DNA from: an uncultured Alphaproteobacteria bacterium
GTDB lineage: Bacteria; Pseudomonadota; Alphaproteobacteria; Methylaequorales; Methylaequoraceae
Length of the DNA stretch: 64,000 bases
Assembly: GCA_902526175.1 (NCBI GenBank)
Contig: CABZJY010000001.1
Coordinates: 1-64,000, forward strand
Direction of reading: 5' to 3'
Part shown: piece by piece, positions 40,498 through 52,045 of the stretch
How positions within the stretch are numbered: position 1 is the first letter of the stretch
Layout of the letters: the number at the start of each line of letters is the position of its first letter
The notes under the pieces: model-generated
The model's database searches: none
What the model saw: the letters and a program-made list of their open reading frames with translations, nothing else
Told to the model about the DNA's origin: nothing
Program-made: the position numbers and the translations under genes

Positions 40498-41175
40498 ATG
40501 ATTTCAATAGTGGTTTTTCCAGGATCAAATTGTGATAGAGATTTAAAAGTCGCAATTGAAAAAACCTTAAAAAAAAAAGTTGATATGGTTTGGCATAAAA
40601 CTGCGCATATTAAAAAATCTGATATGATTTTTGTACCAGGAGGTTTCTCATTTGGAGATCATTTAAGAGCCGGAATATTAGCAACAAAATCTCCTGCAAT
40701 GAAAGAAGTTGAAAGACTTTCAAAAAAAGGAGTTCCAATCATTGGTATTTGTAATGGATTTCAGATACTTACTGAGTGTAAGTTGTTACCAGGTATTTTG
40801 ATAAAAAATACAAATCCGAAATTCTTATGTAAAAGTATAGATTTAAAAGTTGATAATAATTCTATTTTTACAAGCTCATTTAAAAATAACCAAATTATCA
40901 AACTACCAATTGCGCATTCGCAAGGAAATTACTTCGCAGATAAAAAAGTTTTGAATTCACTGGAAGATAACAATCAAGTAATATTAAGATATTGTAGCCC
41001 AAAGGGCCAGATTAATAATAATTTTAATCCGAATGGATCTATGAATAATATTGCTGGAATTATCAATTCAAGCAAGAATGTTTTTGGCTTGATGCCTCAC
41101 CCTGAAAGGGCAATTGATTTAACCAAACAAGCCGATGGAATTTTATTTTTCAAAAGCTTAAACATGTATTTATGA
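40498..41175 (+). CDS. purQ: FGAM synthase glutaminase subunit
   Basis: [49 protein letters not shown]. Confidence 0.96.
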   Translation: MISIVVFPGSNCDRDLKVAIEKTLKKKVDMVWHKTAHIKKSDMIFVPGGFSFGDHLRAGILATKSPAMKEVERLSKKGVPIIGICNGFQILTECKLLPGILIKNTNPKFLCKSIDLKVDNNSIFTSSFKNNQIIKLPIAHSQGNYFADKKVLNSLEDNNQVILRYCSPKGQINNNFNPNGSMNNIAGIINSSKNVFGLMPHPERAIDLTKQADGILFFKSLNMYL

Positions 41176-43352
41176 AAAAAATTACAAAAAAATTATTATC
41201 GCATCATAACTTAACTGAGGAAGAATACCAAAAAATATTAGTTATATTAAATAGGGAACCTAATTTATTAGAATTAGGAATATTTTCAGTAATGTGGAGT
41301 GAACATTGTTCATATAAATCAACTAAAAAATGGTTAAAAACCCTACCAACTAGAGCTCCATGGGTCATATGTGGTCCAGGTGAAAATGCTGGAGTTATTG
41401 ATATAGGTGATGATGATGCTTTGGTTTTTAAAATGGAAAGTCATAATCATCCGTCTTTTATTGAACCTTATCAAGGTGCAGCAACCGGTGTGGGTGGCAT
41501 TATGAGAGATGTATTCACAATGGGTGCACGTCCTATTGCAAATTTAAATTCCTTGCGTTTTGGTGAACCAAAAAATCCTAAAACAAATTATCTTGTTAAT
41601 GGAGTTGTTTCAGGTATTGGAGATTACGGGAATTGTGTTGGTATACCTACCGTTGGTGGAGAATGTTTTTTTCACGAATGTTACAATAATAACATCTTAG
41701 TAAATGCAATGAGCGTAGGATTAGTAAAAAAAAATAAAATTTTTTATTCTGCTGCTAAAGGCAAATCCTTTCCTATTATTTATGTAGGTGCAAAAACAGG
41801 TAGAGATGGAATTCATGGAGCAACAATGGCATCTGCTGAATTTGATGATTACTCCTCTGAAAACCGTCCTCAAGTACAGGTTGGTGATCCTTTCACTGAA
41901 AAACTACTGTTAGAAGCATGTTTGGAACTTATGAATACAAAAGCGATAGTTTCGATCCAAGATATGGGTGCAGCAGGTCTAACTTCTTCTTCTTTTGAAA
42001 TGGCATCAAAAGGTAATAAAGGTATAGATCTAAATATTGATAAAATACCGCTTAGAGAAAAAGGTATGACTCCCTACGAGATAATGCTATCTGAAACACA
42101 AGAACGGATGTTAATGGTAATTAACCCAGAATATAAAAAAATAACATCTGAAATATTTAATAAATGGGGTTTAGAGTCTGTTGAAGTGGGGAATTTAAAC
42201 GACACACAACAGATGAAAATTTTTAGTAAGAATAAAATTCAATGTAATCTTCCAATTAATGACTTAGTAAAAAATTCACCTGAATATGACAGAAACTCAA
42301 AAAAAAAAAGAATATCAGTGAAACATTCACCAAAAAAAAAGGATATTCCAATAAAAGAAAGTTTTAAAAAAATTATTTCTAATGAGAATTTTTCTAATAA
42401 AAGACCTCTTTTTTCACAATATGATTTTCAAGTTATGGCAGACACTGTATTAGGTCCCCAAGAAAGTGATTCAGCTGTAATCAGAATTCATAATACTAAT
42501 AAGGCTGTCGCTTTAACAAGTGACTGTAATCCTATTTACTGTAAGGCGAACCCATACCGTGGAGCAATGATTGCTGTAGCCGAATCTTGGAGAAATCTTT
42601 GTGCAGTCGGAGCAAAGCCAATGGCAATAACTGACAATCTTAATTTTGGAAATCCAGAAAAAAATGAAATTATGCATGAAATCAAAGAATCTATAAGAGG
42701 TATTGGGGATGCATGCTCCTTATTAAATTTTCCAGTAGTATCGGGAAATGTTTCACTTTACAATGAAACAAATGGTAAATCTATATATCCTACGCCAGTT
42801 ATTGGTGGGGTTGGATTACTTAAAAACTATAAAAAAAAGGCTACTATTAATCTTGAAGAAAATGGTAAAATCTTTGTAATTGGAAAAACATACGGTCATC
42901 TTGATCTCTCAATGTACAAAAAAATTGTTTTCAACGAAGAATTGGGCCAACCACCAAACCTTGATTTAATACAAGAAAAAAAAAATGGGGATTTCATTAG
43001 AAATTATATTGATAAATTTAATCATGAATTAATTGGTGTTCACGATATTTCAGAAGGAGGTATTATTGTTGGTCTTGCTGAAATGGTAATTAAATGTAAT
43101 CTTGGTGTAAAAATTAAAATTCCCCAAAAAAAAAACAAAAAAAATTGGCTTTTTGGTGAAGATCAATCAAGATATATTGTTGTAGTGAGAGAGAAAAATA
43201 GCATTGAAAATGAAGCACTACATGCTGATGTTTTTATAGAAAATATTGGAGTAGTCAAAGGGAATGGTCTAAAAATAGAAAAACTCTTTGAAATTTCAAA
43301 TAAAGAACTTATTAATATCAATAGTAAGTTTTTTATGGAGTGTTTTAATTAA
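41172..43352 (+). CDS. purL: FGAM synthase large subunit
   Basis: [57 protein letters not shown]. Confidence 0.97.
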   Translation: MKKITKKLLSHHNLTEEEYQKILVILNREPNLLELGIFSVMWSEHCSYKSTKKWLKTLPTRAPWVICGPGENAGVIDIGDDDALVFKMESHNHPSFIEPYQGAATGVGGIMRDVFTMGARPIANLNSLRFGEPKNPKTNYLVNGVVSGIGDYGNCVGIPTVGGECFFHECYNNNILVNAMSVGLVKKNKIFYSAAKGKSFPIIYVGAKTGRDGIHGATMASAEFDDYSSENRPQVQVGDPFTEKLLLEACLELMNTKAIVSIQDMGAAGLTSSSFEMASKGNKGIDLNIDKIPLREKGMTPYEIMLSETQERMLMVINPEYKKITSEIFNKWGLESVEVGNLNDTQQMKIFSKNKIQCNLPINDLVKNSPEYDRNSKKKRISVKHSPKKKDIPIKESFKKIISNENFSNKRPLFSQYDFQVMADTVLGPQESDSAVIRIHNTNKAVALTSDCNPIYCKANPYRGAMIAVAESWRNLCAVGAKPMAITDNLNFGNPEKNEIMHEIKESIRGIGDACSLLNFPVVSGNVSLYNETNGKSIYPTPVIGGVGLLKNYKKKATINLEENGKIFVIGKTYGHLDLSMYKKIVFNEELGQPPNLDLIQEKKNGDFIRNYIDKFNHELIGVHDISEGGIIVGLAEMVIKCNLGVKIKIPQKKNKKNWLFGEDQSRYIVVVREKNSIENEALHADVFIENIGVVKGNGLKIEKLFEISNKELININSKFFMECFN

Positions 43353-43598
43353 ATGCCAATGACAGAAAAAAATATAGTTGAATTGATAAAAAAATCTATA
43401 CCAGATGCGATTATAGATATTGAAGATTTGCGCGGAGACCAAAACCATTATCATGCTACTATTGAATCTTCTCTGTTTAACGGTCTTAGTAAAATTCAGC
43501 AACACCAATTAGTCTACAGGGCTCTTGGTTCACACATGGGTACTACGCTTCATGCTTTAAAATTAACAACAATAAATGGAAAGGATAAAAATGAATAA
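43353..43598 (+). CDS. bolA: BolA family protein
   Basis: DLRGDQNHYHATIESSLFNGLSKIQQHQLVYRALGSHMGTTLHALKLTT. Confidence 0.92.
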   Translation: MPMTEKNIVELIKKSIPDAIIDIEDLRGDQNHYHATIESSLFNGLSKIQQHQLVYRALGSHMGTTLHALKLTTINGKDKNE

Positions 43599-43923
43599 CG
43601 AAACTAAAGATAAGATAGAAAAAATGATTAACTCAAACGATGTTGTGCTTTTTATGAAAGGTAGTCCTGATTTTCCTCAATGTGGTTTTTCAGCTAATGT
43701 TGTTGGTTTGTTAAATAATTTGAATATTCAATACGCAAGTTATGATGTTCTTCAAGACGATTTATTAAGACAAGGTATCAAAGATTATTCAAGTTGGCCT
43801 ACTATACCGCAAATTTATATTAAAAATGAATTTATTGGAGGATGTGATATCTTTAATGAACTTGTTTCTAGTGGAGAAATTGAATCAATATTGAAAGAAA
43901 AACAGATTTCTTCTAATCTTTAA
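43591..43923 (+). CDS. grxD: Monothiol glutaredoxin (Grx4 family)
   Basis: VLFMKGSPDFPQCGFSANVV, SSWPTIPQIYIKNEFIGGCDI; start chosen at internal Met, track ORF from 43576. Confidence 0.95.
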   Translation: MNNETKDKIEKMINSNDVVLFMKGSPDFPQCGFSANVVGLLNNLNIQYASYDVLQDDLLRQGIKDYSSWPTIPQIYIKNEFIGGCDIFNELVSSGEIESILKEKQISSNL

Positions 43924-44671
43924 TATTAATTAACCACTTTGTTTTCAAAGCTGCAACATATGGATAAAAAGAACATAAAAGTGCAACTAACAAACCTATA
44001 CCACCATTCCTAAATCCTCTTCTTATAAAAAAACATTTTATAAATCTTGAAAGAATTTTTCTTTTTGAAAAATTCTTCTTTAGGTTTGTTTTTTGATCAA
44101 ACAAATCTTCTGCATGCAAAGATGTATTTCTGTTAAATCTGTTGATTAATTCAAATATATTTTTAGACATCATATGATCTATACTATTTTTTAATTCTTT
44201 ACCTTTTTTTCCAAAAATTCTATAATCAGGATGTACCTTTTTATTACTCCATTTTTTATTTTGTTTTCTAAATAAGCAAAACTTTCCGTCTGGAGCTAAA
44301 CAAGCCATCCAACCACCAACAATTTTTTTGTTATATATGTAATTTATTAACTTAATATAAAAATAGTCATATTTATTTTGATTGATTTTTATCTTTATTT
44401 CTTTAGCAAGTTCTTTGCAAATAATTTCATCAGCATCAATTTCTAAAATCCATTCGTGACTACATTTAGCGATACCAAAGTTTCTCCGATCACCTTCAAA
44501 TTCCCAATTACCTGAAAAGGTTTTTTTTGTGTAAATTTTTGAAAATTCTTCTGTTCTATCACTTGATCGATCTAAAACAACAATGATTTCATCCGCAAAC
44601 TTTAATGATTGTAGGCATTTACTTATATTTTTTTCTTCATTTCTTGCAATAACTAATGCTGAAATCTGCAT
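43913..44671 (-). CDS. Glycosyltransferase family 2 (WaaE/KdtX-like)
   Basis: ALVIARNEEKNISKCLQSLKFADEIIVVLDRSSDRTEE, WILEIDADEII. Confidence 0.87.
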   Translation of the reverse strand: MQISALVIARNEEKNISKCLQSLKFADEIIVVLDRSSDRTEEFSKIYTKKTFSGNWEFEGDRRNFGIAKCSHEWILEIDADEIICKELAKEIKIKINQNKYDYFYIKLINYIYNKKIVGGWMACLAPDGKFCLFRKQNKKWSNKKVHPDYRIFGKKGKELKNSIDHMMSKNIFELINRFNRNTSLHAEDLFDQKTNLKKNFSKRKILSRFIKCFFIRRGFRNGGIGLLVALLCSFYPYVAALKTKWLINIKD

Positions 44672-44683
44672 CCAATATAAATA

Positions 44684-45301
44684 TTATCTTGAATAATATT
44701 CAATTACGAGGTTAGGCTCCATAACAACAGGATAAGGAACATCATCAAGTTTTGGGCCTTTAATAAATTTTCCTTTCATTTTATCATAATCAACTGACAA
44801 ATATTCCGGTACATCTCTTTCGTTAGAACTAATTGACTCTAATACTATTGGTATCTCCCTACTTTTAGTTTTGAGTTCAATAATATCTTCATCTTTAACA
44901 CTGTAAGAAGCAATTGTAACTTTTTTTCCATTAACTAGGATATGTCCGTGACTTACAAACTGTCTTGCCGCAAAAATTGTGGACACAAATTTCATTCTAT
45001 AAACAACAGCATCAAGCCTTCTTTCCAGAAGCTGTACTAAATTTTGGCTAGTATCACCTTTAAGCCTTGAAGCTTTAACATACAAATTATGGAACTGCTT
45101 TTCAGTTATATAACCATAGTGTCCTTTCAGTCTTTGTTTAGCCATTAACTGGATACCATAATCTGATGGTTTTCTTCTTTTATTTTGTCCATTTAGTCCT
45201 GGTGGGTACTCTCTTTTATTGAATGGACTTTTGGGTCTACCCCAAAGATTACAACGAAGTCTTCTATCGATTTTATACTTAGATTTTAAAATTCTTGTCA
45301 T
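44684..45301 (-). CDS. rpsD: 30S ribosomal protein S4
   Basis: [68 protein letters not shown]. Confidence 0.98.
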   Translation of the reverse strand: MTRILKSKYKIDRRLRCNLWGRPKSPFNKREYPPGLNGQNKRRKPSDYGIQLMAKQRLKGHYGYITEKQFHNLYVKASRLKGDTSQNLVQLLERRLDAVVYRMKFVSTIFAARQFVSHGHILVNGKKVTIASYSVKDEDIIELKTKSREIPIVLESISSNERDVPEYLSVDYDKMKGKFIKGPKLDDVPYPVVMEPNLVIEYYSR

Positions 45302-45337
45302 ATTGAGAATATACTTTTAAATTCTTTTAAGTCAATT

Positions 45338-46069
45338 TCATTTGTTTTTTTTTGCTTTATATAAACTTGTAAATATTCCAAACAAAATATCGATTTCATT
45401 TTCTTGAAGACTACTTTTTGAAAAAATGTTTTTTATCTTTAGAATTATCATATCTCTTCTATCATCTGTTTTTATAAAACCAGATTTATCAAGTAATTTT
45501 TCGATATGATTATAGAAAAATATTAATTTCTCTTTTTTAATTAATTTTCCTTTATTGTTTGAAAATTTTATTAACTTATTTAATTTTATCAGTTCATAAC
45601 ATATGATCATTACTGCATGAGATAAATTGATAGAGGAGAAAGAAGGATTTGTTTCAATTGTTACAGTTTTATCAATAATTGACAGGTTATCGTTAGTTAA
45701 TCCAGATTTCTCAGGTCCAAAAACAAAACCAACTTTATTGTTAGCATTGACTTTCTCAATTGCTTCATTAGCTGCTTTTTCTGGTGTCAAATTTGGTTTC
45801 TTTAAACTTCTATTTCTGGCCGTACTTGCAATTAAAAAATTAAAATCTCCAACCGCCTCTGAATAACTATCAAAAACACGCATTTTTTTTATTACTTCAT
45901 CAGCACCTGCAGATATTGGGAGAATTTTTTCATTGTTGATGTCAAATTCTGGAGAAACTAGTCTCAGTTTTTTTAAACCACAATTTAACATTGCTCTTGC
46001 TACAAAACCAAGGTTTTCAGGTATTTGCGTTTTAACTAGTATTATTTCTAGATTTTTAAAAGTATCCAC
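45338..46069 (-). CDS. TrmJ-like RNA 2'-O-methyltransferase (SPOUT)
   Basis: ILVKTQIPENLGFVARAMLNCGLKKLRLV, VFGPEKSGLTNDNLSI, NLSHAVMIICYEL. Confidence 0.87.
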   Translation of the reverse strand: MDTFKNLEIILVKTQIPENLGFVARAMLNCGLKKLRLVSPEFDINNEKILPISAGADEVIKKMRVFDSYSEAVGDFNFLIASTARNRSLKKPNLTPEKAANEAIEKVNANNKVGFVFGPEKSGLTNDNLSIIDKTVTIETNPSFSSINLSHAVMIICYELIKLNKLIKFSNNKGKLIKKEKLIFFYNHIEKLLDKSGFIKTDDRRDMIILKIKNIFSKSSLQENEIDILFGIFTSLYKAKKNK

Positions 46070-46078
46070 ACTTTTAAC

Positions 46079-47662
46079 TCAAGACGTTTTCAATAAGTGG
46101 TAGGTAAAACTATCATTTAAAGCCAAAAAAGATGCATCAATTACATTTTTTGAAACACCTATAGTTGACCATTTGAAGATACCATTTGTAGATTCTATTC
46201 TTACTCTTACCTGAGCATCTGTTCCCTCACGTGGAGTTAAAATTCTTACTTTATAATCTAAAAGGTTAAGTTTTTTTATTTTAGGATATGACTTAGTTAA
46301 AGCCTGCCTTAACGCATTATCAAGTGCATGTATGGGCCCATTTCCTTCAGCGGCACTATAAAATTTCTTATTTTTTACTGTAAGCTTTATTCTTGCTTCA
46401 GATAAGGTCAAATACACTCCATTTGATGATATTCTTTTTTCATCAGAAACCTTAAAACTATTTAGAACGTAAAATTCTTTTAATTTTTTAAATTTTCTTA
46501 GTGCTAAAAGCTCAAAACTTGCTTCAGCACCATCATAAGCAAATCCTAAATATTCTTGATGTTTTGCGAGTTTTACAAAATTTGTAAGATCCTTGCTATC
46601 TTTATTAAATTTAATTTTTAAACTTTTCAATTGAGATATGATATTAGATTTACCTGATTGGTTTGAAACAACAAGAGTTCTTTCATTGCCTACTAACTTA
46701 GGATCTATATGTTCATAGCTTTTTGGATCTTTTTCCACAGCTGAAATATGCAATCCTCCTTTATGGGCAAAAGCTGCAGAACCTACGAAAGGTAAATTTC
46801 TACTTGGTGTTCTATTTAAAATTTCATCTATCATTTTACTGCTGTTTGTTAGTTGTTTGAGATTTTTTCTAATTTCTATTTTTATTCCCATCTTTAAACA
46901 AATATTTGCAATTACATTTACTAAATTTACATTTCCACATCTTTCACCAAGTCCGTTAAATGTACCCTGAACCTGACCAACTCCTAATCTTATGGCTTCT
47001 AAAGAATTTGCAGTTGCTAAATCAGAATCATTATGGAAATGAACTCCTATATTTTCAGATGGTACAAAGTTTTGGACATCACTAATTATGTTTTTTAACT
47101 CAAAAGGAAGCGTTCCACCATTTGTATCACACAATACAATATATTTAGCACCAGCTTGGTAAGCTATTTGGATTACTTTTAAAGTATATTTAGGATTAGA
47201 TTTGTAACCATCAAAAAAATGTTCTGCATCAAAAATTATTTCGTCCATCCTTTTAGAGGAATAGTAAATAGAGTCCCCTATCATGTCTAAGTTAATTTTA
47301 TTACTTACGCCAAGTGCTTTTTTAACATGGAAATCCCACGCTTTACCAACAATGCATGCAGTTGAGACCCCACTATTAAGAACTGCGTTCAACCCGGGAT
47401 CATTATGACAATTTTTCCCATATTTTCTTGTCATGCCAAACGCTACGATCTTTGAATTTGACATTTTGGGGATTTTTTTAAAAAATTCATCATCTGTTGG
47501 ATTTGCACCAGGCCAACCAGCTTCAATATAGTCTACTTTGAGATTATCAAGAATTTCGGCTATTCTAATTTTATCATTTAATCCAAATGCTAAACCTCTT
47601 GTTTGAGCCCCATCTCTCAAAGTACTGTCGTAAATTGTTAAATTTTTTCGAACTTTTTTCAT
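46079..47662 (-). CDS. cimA: Citramalate synthase
   Basis: IYDSTLRDGAQTRGLAFGLNDKIRIAEIL, EAGWPGANPTDDEFF, GVHFHNDSDLATANSLEA, AFAHKGGLHISAVEK. Confidence 0.92.
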   Translation of the reverse strand: MKKVRKNLTIYDSTLRDGAQTRGLAFGLNDKIRIAEILDNLKVDYIEAGWPGANPTDDEFFKKIPKMSNSKIVAFGMTRKYGKNCHNDPGLNAVLNSGVSTACIVGKAWDFHVKKALGVSNKINLDMIGDSIYYSSKRMDEIIFDAEHFFDGYKSNPKYTLKVIQIAYQAGAKYIVLCDTNGGTLPFELKNIISDVQNFVPSENIGVHFHNDSDLATANSLEAIRLGVGQVQGTFNGLGERCGNVNLVNVIANICLKMGIKIEIRKNLKQLTNSSKMIDEILNRTPSRNLPFVGSAAFAHKGGLHISAVEKDPKSYEHIDPKLVGNERTLVVSNQSGKSNIISQLKSLKIKFNKDSKDLTNFVKLAKHQEYLGFAYDGAEASFELLALRKFKKLKEFYVLNSFKVSDEKRISSNGVYLTLSEARIKLTVKNKKFYSAAEGNGPIHALDNALRQALTKSYPKIKKLNLLDYKVRILTPREGTDAQVRVRIESTNGIFKWSTIGVSKNVIDASFLALNDSFTYHLLKTS

Positions 47663-47663
47663 T

Positions 47664-48974
47664 CTAAGTTAGTCTTCTTATAATTTCATTTTTCCCAAGA
47701 ATATTAATAATTTTTTTCATTTCTGGCCCACTCTCTCTACCTGTCAATTTTAATCTTAGAGTAAGAAATAATTTTTTTCCACTTATACCGGTTTTTTTAT
47801 TTATTTCTACACACCATAATTTCCATGTTTCTTCTGATATGTTATCTGGCAAACATTCTGCAGCTATTTTAAATAATTCTGAATTTGAATTATCTTCAAT
47901 TTTTTTAAAACTTTTATTAATTATATCAAACCAAACACTTATATCTTCAAAAGTTTTTATATTTGGTTTTATGACTGACCATTGATTTTTAGATATATCA
48001 AGATGTGTCATATTTTTAATTTCATTAAAAGATAAATTACATAAAAATTTAGAATTCATTCTTTCTAAGTCTGAAAAATTGAAATTAATTGTATTTTTTG
48101 AAAAATTATTTATTTCAAAATTCTCCTGTAACGTTAATAAACTATCAATTGTATCGTAATTGTGTTTTGAACCGAGTTTTGATAACATATTAAAAAGAAC
48201 CTTAGACTGTATTCCATTATTTTTGATATCACTTAAAGAAAAAGATTTATCCCTTTTTGATAGTTGTTCTCCTGATATTGATTTCATTAAAGGAACGTGA
48301 GCAAATTTTGGTGCCTTATCACCAATCGTGTTGAATAATTGTATTTGCGCAGCTGTATTAGTTATATGATCATCACCTCTAATTACATGTGAAATTTTAA
48401 AATCTAAATCGTCAATAACTGATGTTAGGGTAAACAAGGGAGTTCCATCTGACCTTATTACAACTGGGTCTGATATTGGTAAATTTTCAAATGAAATATC
48501 CCCATGAAGAAGGTCTTTCCATTTAACGGGACTGCTACCTAATTTAAATCTCCAATGTGGCTTTCTTCCTTGTTTATTATATTCGTTTATCTCTTTTGAT
48601 GTCAATTTAAGTGAAGCTCTATCATACAAAGGTGGTTTTCCAGATTTTAACTGAAGTTTCCTTTTTATTTCTAATTCTTCAGCTTTTTCGTAGCAAGGAT
48701 AAATAAAACCTTTTTTTTTCAAATCATCTGCAATGCCATTGTAAATATCTAACCTATCGAGTTGATTGAAACTCGATTTAAATCTTACACCTAGCCAGTC
48801 TAAATCTATCTTTATTTGCTCTTCATATAATTTTTTCGATCTTATAGTATCAGTATCATCAAATCTTAAAAAATATTCTAGGTTATTTTTTTTTGCAAAA
48901 AGATAATTTAAAATAGCAATTCTTGCATTACCAACATGCAAATAACCGGTTGGACTAGGTGCGAATCTTAGCAT
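47664..48974 (-). CDS. gltX: Glutamyl-tRNA synthetase
   Basis: RFAPSPTGYLHVGNARIAILNYLFA, LRFDDTD, KSISGEQLSKRDKSFSL. Confidence 0.95.
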   Translation of the reverse strand: MLRFAPSPTGYLHVGNARIAILNYLFAKKNNLEYFLRFDDTDTIRSKKLYEEQIKIDLDWLGVRFKSSFNQLDRLDIYNGIADDLKKKGFIYPCYEKAEELEIKRKLQLKSGKPPLYDRASLKLTSKEINEYNKQGRKPHWRFKLGSSPVKWKDLLHGDISFENLPISDPVVIRSDGTPLFTLTSVIDDLDFKISHVIRGDDHITNTAAQIQLFNTIGDKAPKFAHVPLMKSISGEQLSKRDKSFSLSDIKNNGIQSKVLFNMLSKLGSKHNYDTIDSLLTLQENFEINNFSKNTINFNFSDLERMNSKFLCNLSFNEIKNMTHLDISKNQWSVIKPNIKTFEDISVWFDIINKSFKKIEDNSNSELFKIAAECLPDNISEETWKLWCVEINKKTGISGKKLFLTLRLKLTGRESGPEMKKIINILGKNEIIRRLT

Positions 48975-48980
48975 AGAAAT

Positions 48981-50618
48981 CTAGATTTTGTAATCATTAA
49001 CAATTGGGAATCTTCTATCATTATCAAAACTCATTCTTGACACTTTTGGCCCTATAGCAGATTGATATCTTTTAAATTCAGATTTCTTAAGCATGTTCCA
49101 AATTTCATTAACTAATCTCTCTTCAAAACCTTTTTTTATTATAACATTCTTTGGAATACCTTCATCAATAAGAAAATATAAGATTTTGTCTAAAATACTA
49201 TATGGTGGCAAGGAATCTGAATCTTTTTGATTCTCTTTTAATTCAGCAGTTGGCTCTTTTATAATTATGTTATTCGGTATTAATTTTTTTTTTTTTAATT
49301 TAAAATATTTATTAGTGCTTTGATTTCTCCATTTAGCTAGTTCAAAAACTTCGGTTTTATAGACATCTTTTAATACTGAAAAACCTCCACACATGTCGCC
49401 ATATAAAGTTGAATAACCTACAGCAAGCTCTGATTTATTTCCAGTAGTAATTAATAGGTGTTTAAATTTATTAGATAAAGACATTAACAAGCTACCCCTT
49501 ACTCTAGATTGAAGATTTTCTTCAGTAATATCTTTTGAATAACCTTTAAAGTGAGGATTTAGTTGTTTATTGTATGAATCCAAAATCTTTTCAATATCTA
49601 TATTTTTTAAATTTATATTTAGGTTTTTAGACAGTTTCTGTGCGTCTTTAATACTCTCTTTTGATGTATATTTTGATGGTAATAAATAACCTGATACATT
49701 TGAACTTCCAATTGCATCACATGCTATAGTTGCACATAATGCTGAATCAATACCACCCGAAATACCAATTAAAACTTTTTTAAACCCTGATTTGCTTAGA
49801 TATTTTCTCAAGCTATATACAAGTGCTTTGTAAGTTATCATATGCTCCTTTGTATCATCAACTTTACTTAATTCTTTTTTTTTGGGGGGAAAAGTTACTT
49901 CTAAATTATTCTCTTCAAAAAACGGAGCCTGATAAATAATTTTTTGATTTTTTGACATACAAAATGAACCTCCATCAAATACTAAATCGTCCTGTGCATT
50001 AGTTAAATTAGAGTAAATTATTGTACACCCTGATTTCTTTACTACTTCTTGAGCGGTGTATATTCTCTCTTGATATTTTTTTTTTTCAAATGGAGAAGCA
50101 TTAACGACAATTATTACATCTGGCTTATGGATAAGTTGAGATTTTACAAATTTAATATTCCAAAAATCTTCGCAAATTAAAAAACAAATTTTTTGATTTT
50201 TGTAATGAAAAATATTAGAACCTACATCACCCGAATTAAAATAACGTTTTTCATCAAATACCCCATAATTTGGTAAAATAGTTTTATTAATTATTTGCAT
50301 AATCTTCCCACCATTAAAAATTAATATTGAATTATATAATTCCTTATTTCTTAAGTATGGACTACCTAAACAAAGATTGCATTTTTTTTTGTTAGTCAAA
50401 TCTTTCAATTTATTAATGTAAAACTTTGTGGAATTGATAAAATCTTCTCTTAATAATAAATCTTTTGGAGGATAACCAGATAAAGCAAGTTCAGTGGATA
50501 TTAAAAAATCAAATTTCTTTTTTTCAGCTTCTAAAAATACTTTTTTTATTTTTTGATAATTTTGTTCAATATTACCAACACTTGATTCAAGTTGTGCAAC
50601 TAAAAAATTAATCTTCAA
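48981..50618 (-). CDS. nadE: Glutamine-dependent NAD+ synthetase
   Basis: N-terminal nitrilase domain (STELALSGYPPKDLLLREDF) plus synthetase ISGGIDSALCATIA, TTGNKSELAVGYSTLYGDMCGGFSVLKDVYKT. Confidence 0.95.
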   Translation of the reverse strand: MKINFLVAQLESSVGNIEQNYQKIKKVFLEAEKKKFDFLISTELALSGYPPKDLLLREDFINSTKFYINKLKDLTNKKKCNLCLGSPYLRNKELYNSILIFNGGKIMQIINKTILPNYGVFDEKRYFNSGDVGSNIFHYKNQKICFLICEDFWNIKFVKSQLIHKPDVIIVVNASPFEKKKYQERIYTAQEVVKKSGCTIIYSNLTNAQDDLVFDGGSFCMSKNQKIIYQAPFFEENNLEVTFPPKKKELSKVDDTKEHMITYKALVYSLRKYLSKSGFKKVLIGISGGIDSALCATIACDAIGSSNVSGYLLPSKYTSKESIKDAQKLSKNLNINLKNIDIEKILDSYNKQLNPHFKGYSKDITEENLQSRVRGSLLMSLSNKFKHLLITTGNKSELAVGYSTLYGDMCGGFSVLKDVYKTEVFELAKWRNQSTNKYFKLKKKKLIPNNIIIKEPTAELKENQKDSDSLPPYSILDKILYFLIDEGIPKNVIIKKGFEERLVNEIWNMLKKSEFKRYQSAIGPKVSRMSFDNDRRFPIVNDYKI

Positions 50619-50637
50619 GACTGTAATTCCTTATAAA

Positions 50638-51981
50638 TTAAAAATCTTTAAGTGACGATGCAAGTAAAAAGGCAAGCTCTATTGATTGTGATGCATTCAA
50701 TCTTGGATCACAATGTGTATGATATCTATTTCCAAGATCCTCATCAGAAATTTTTTGCATGCCACCAAGACATTCGGTCACATTTTGTCCAGTCATCTCA
50801 ATATGAATTCCACCGGCTTTAGTTCCCTCAGATCTATGAATTTCAAAAAAATGTTTTACTTCACTAATAACATTTAAAAAATTTCTCGTTTTATAACCAC
50901 TATTACTTTTTTCGGTATTTCCATGCATTGGGTCAGAGGACCAAACCACGTTAAACCCATTTTTTGTAACTGTTTTTAAAATTGGAGGAAAAATTTTTTT
51001 AATGTTTTCTTGTCCCATTCTCACTATCAAAACAATTTTTCCAGGTACATTTTGTGGGTTAATTACTTCAATCAATTTAGGTAATTCATCTAAATTAGTT
51101 TTTGGTCCTATCTTAATTCCTATCGGATTACTGATACCCTTGCAAAATTCAACATGTGCACCATCTAACTGCTTTGTTCTATCACCTATCCAAAGCATAT
51201 GAGCGGAAACATCATACCAATCACCTGTGGTACTATCTATCCTAGCAAAACTAGTTTCATAGGGAAGCAGTAATGCTTCATGAGATATATAAAAGTCTGT
51301 TTCATATATTTGTTTAGAATTTGTACTATTAATGCCAAAAGCGTTCATAAAATTCAAACTTTCAGTTATCCTATTTGCAATTTTTTTGTATGCTGATCCT
51401 TGTGATGAATTTTTAACAAAATCTAAATTCCAATTTTGTACATATGACAAATCTGCATAACCACCGTTTGCAAAAGCTCTGAGAAGATTTTGTGTAGACG
51501 CTGATTGGAAATATGCATCAATCATTCTTTTTGGGTCAGGTGTTCTACCTTCTTTTGTAAATTCTATTGCATTTATCATATCACCTAGGTAACTATCTAA
51601 CTCCTGACCTTTTTTTTTTTCTGTGGGTGATGACCTTGGTTTAGCAAATTGCCCGGCCAATCTTCCTACTTTTGTAACAGGGACACCCGCAGCAAAAGTT
51701 AAAATAACTGACATTTGCATAATAACTCTAAAGGTATCCCTTATATTGTTTGGATGAAATTCTGCAAAACTCTCGGCACAATCACCTGCCTGAAGTAGAA
51801 AACCATCACCATTAACACATTTAGCAAGTTCATTCTTTAGATTTCTCACTTCACCTGCAAAAACTAAAGGGGGGAAGTTAGACATCTTTCCAATAGTTTT
51901 TTTCAGTTCAATTGTATCCTTATAAACCGGTTGATGAAGAGCAATTTTCTTTTGCCATGATTTAGGATTCCATTTTTTCAT
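50638..51981 (-). CDS. Class II 3-deoxy-7-phosphoheptulonate synthase
   Basis: WNPKSWQKKIALHQPVY, LQAGDCAESFAEF, KVGRLAGQFAKPRSSPTE, WSSDPMHGNTEKS, HCDPRLNASQSIELAFL. Confidence 0.95.
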   Translation of the reverse strand: MKKWNPKSWQKKIALHQPVYKDTIELKKTIGKMSNFPPLVFAGEVRNLKNELAKCVNGDGFLLQAGDCAESFAEFHPNNIRDTFRVIMQMSVILTFAAGVPVTKVGRLAGQFAKPRSSPTEKKKGQELDSYLGDMINAIEFTKEGRTPDPKRMIDAYFQSASTQNLLRAFANGGYADLSYVQNWNLDFVKNSSQGSAYKKIANRITESLNFMNAFGINSTNSKQIYETDFYISHEALLLPYETSFARIDSTTGDWYDVSAHMLWIGDRTKQLDGAHVEFCKGISNPIGIKIGPKTNLDELPKLIEVINPQNVPGKIVLIVRMGQENIKKIFPPILKTVTKNGFNVVWSSDPMHGNTEKSNSGYKTRNFLNVISEVKHFFEIHRSEGTKAGGIHIEMTGQNVTECLGGMQKISDEDLGNRYHTHCDPRLNASQSIELAFLLASSLKDF

Positions 51982-52045
51982 ATTATTTACTTTTCATAAA
52001 ATTTATCTAATTAATTATAAAATAGCAATTTGATTATTTCATAAC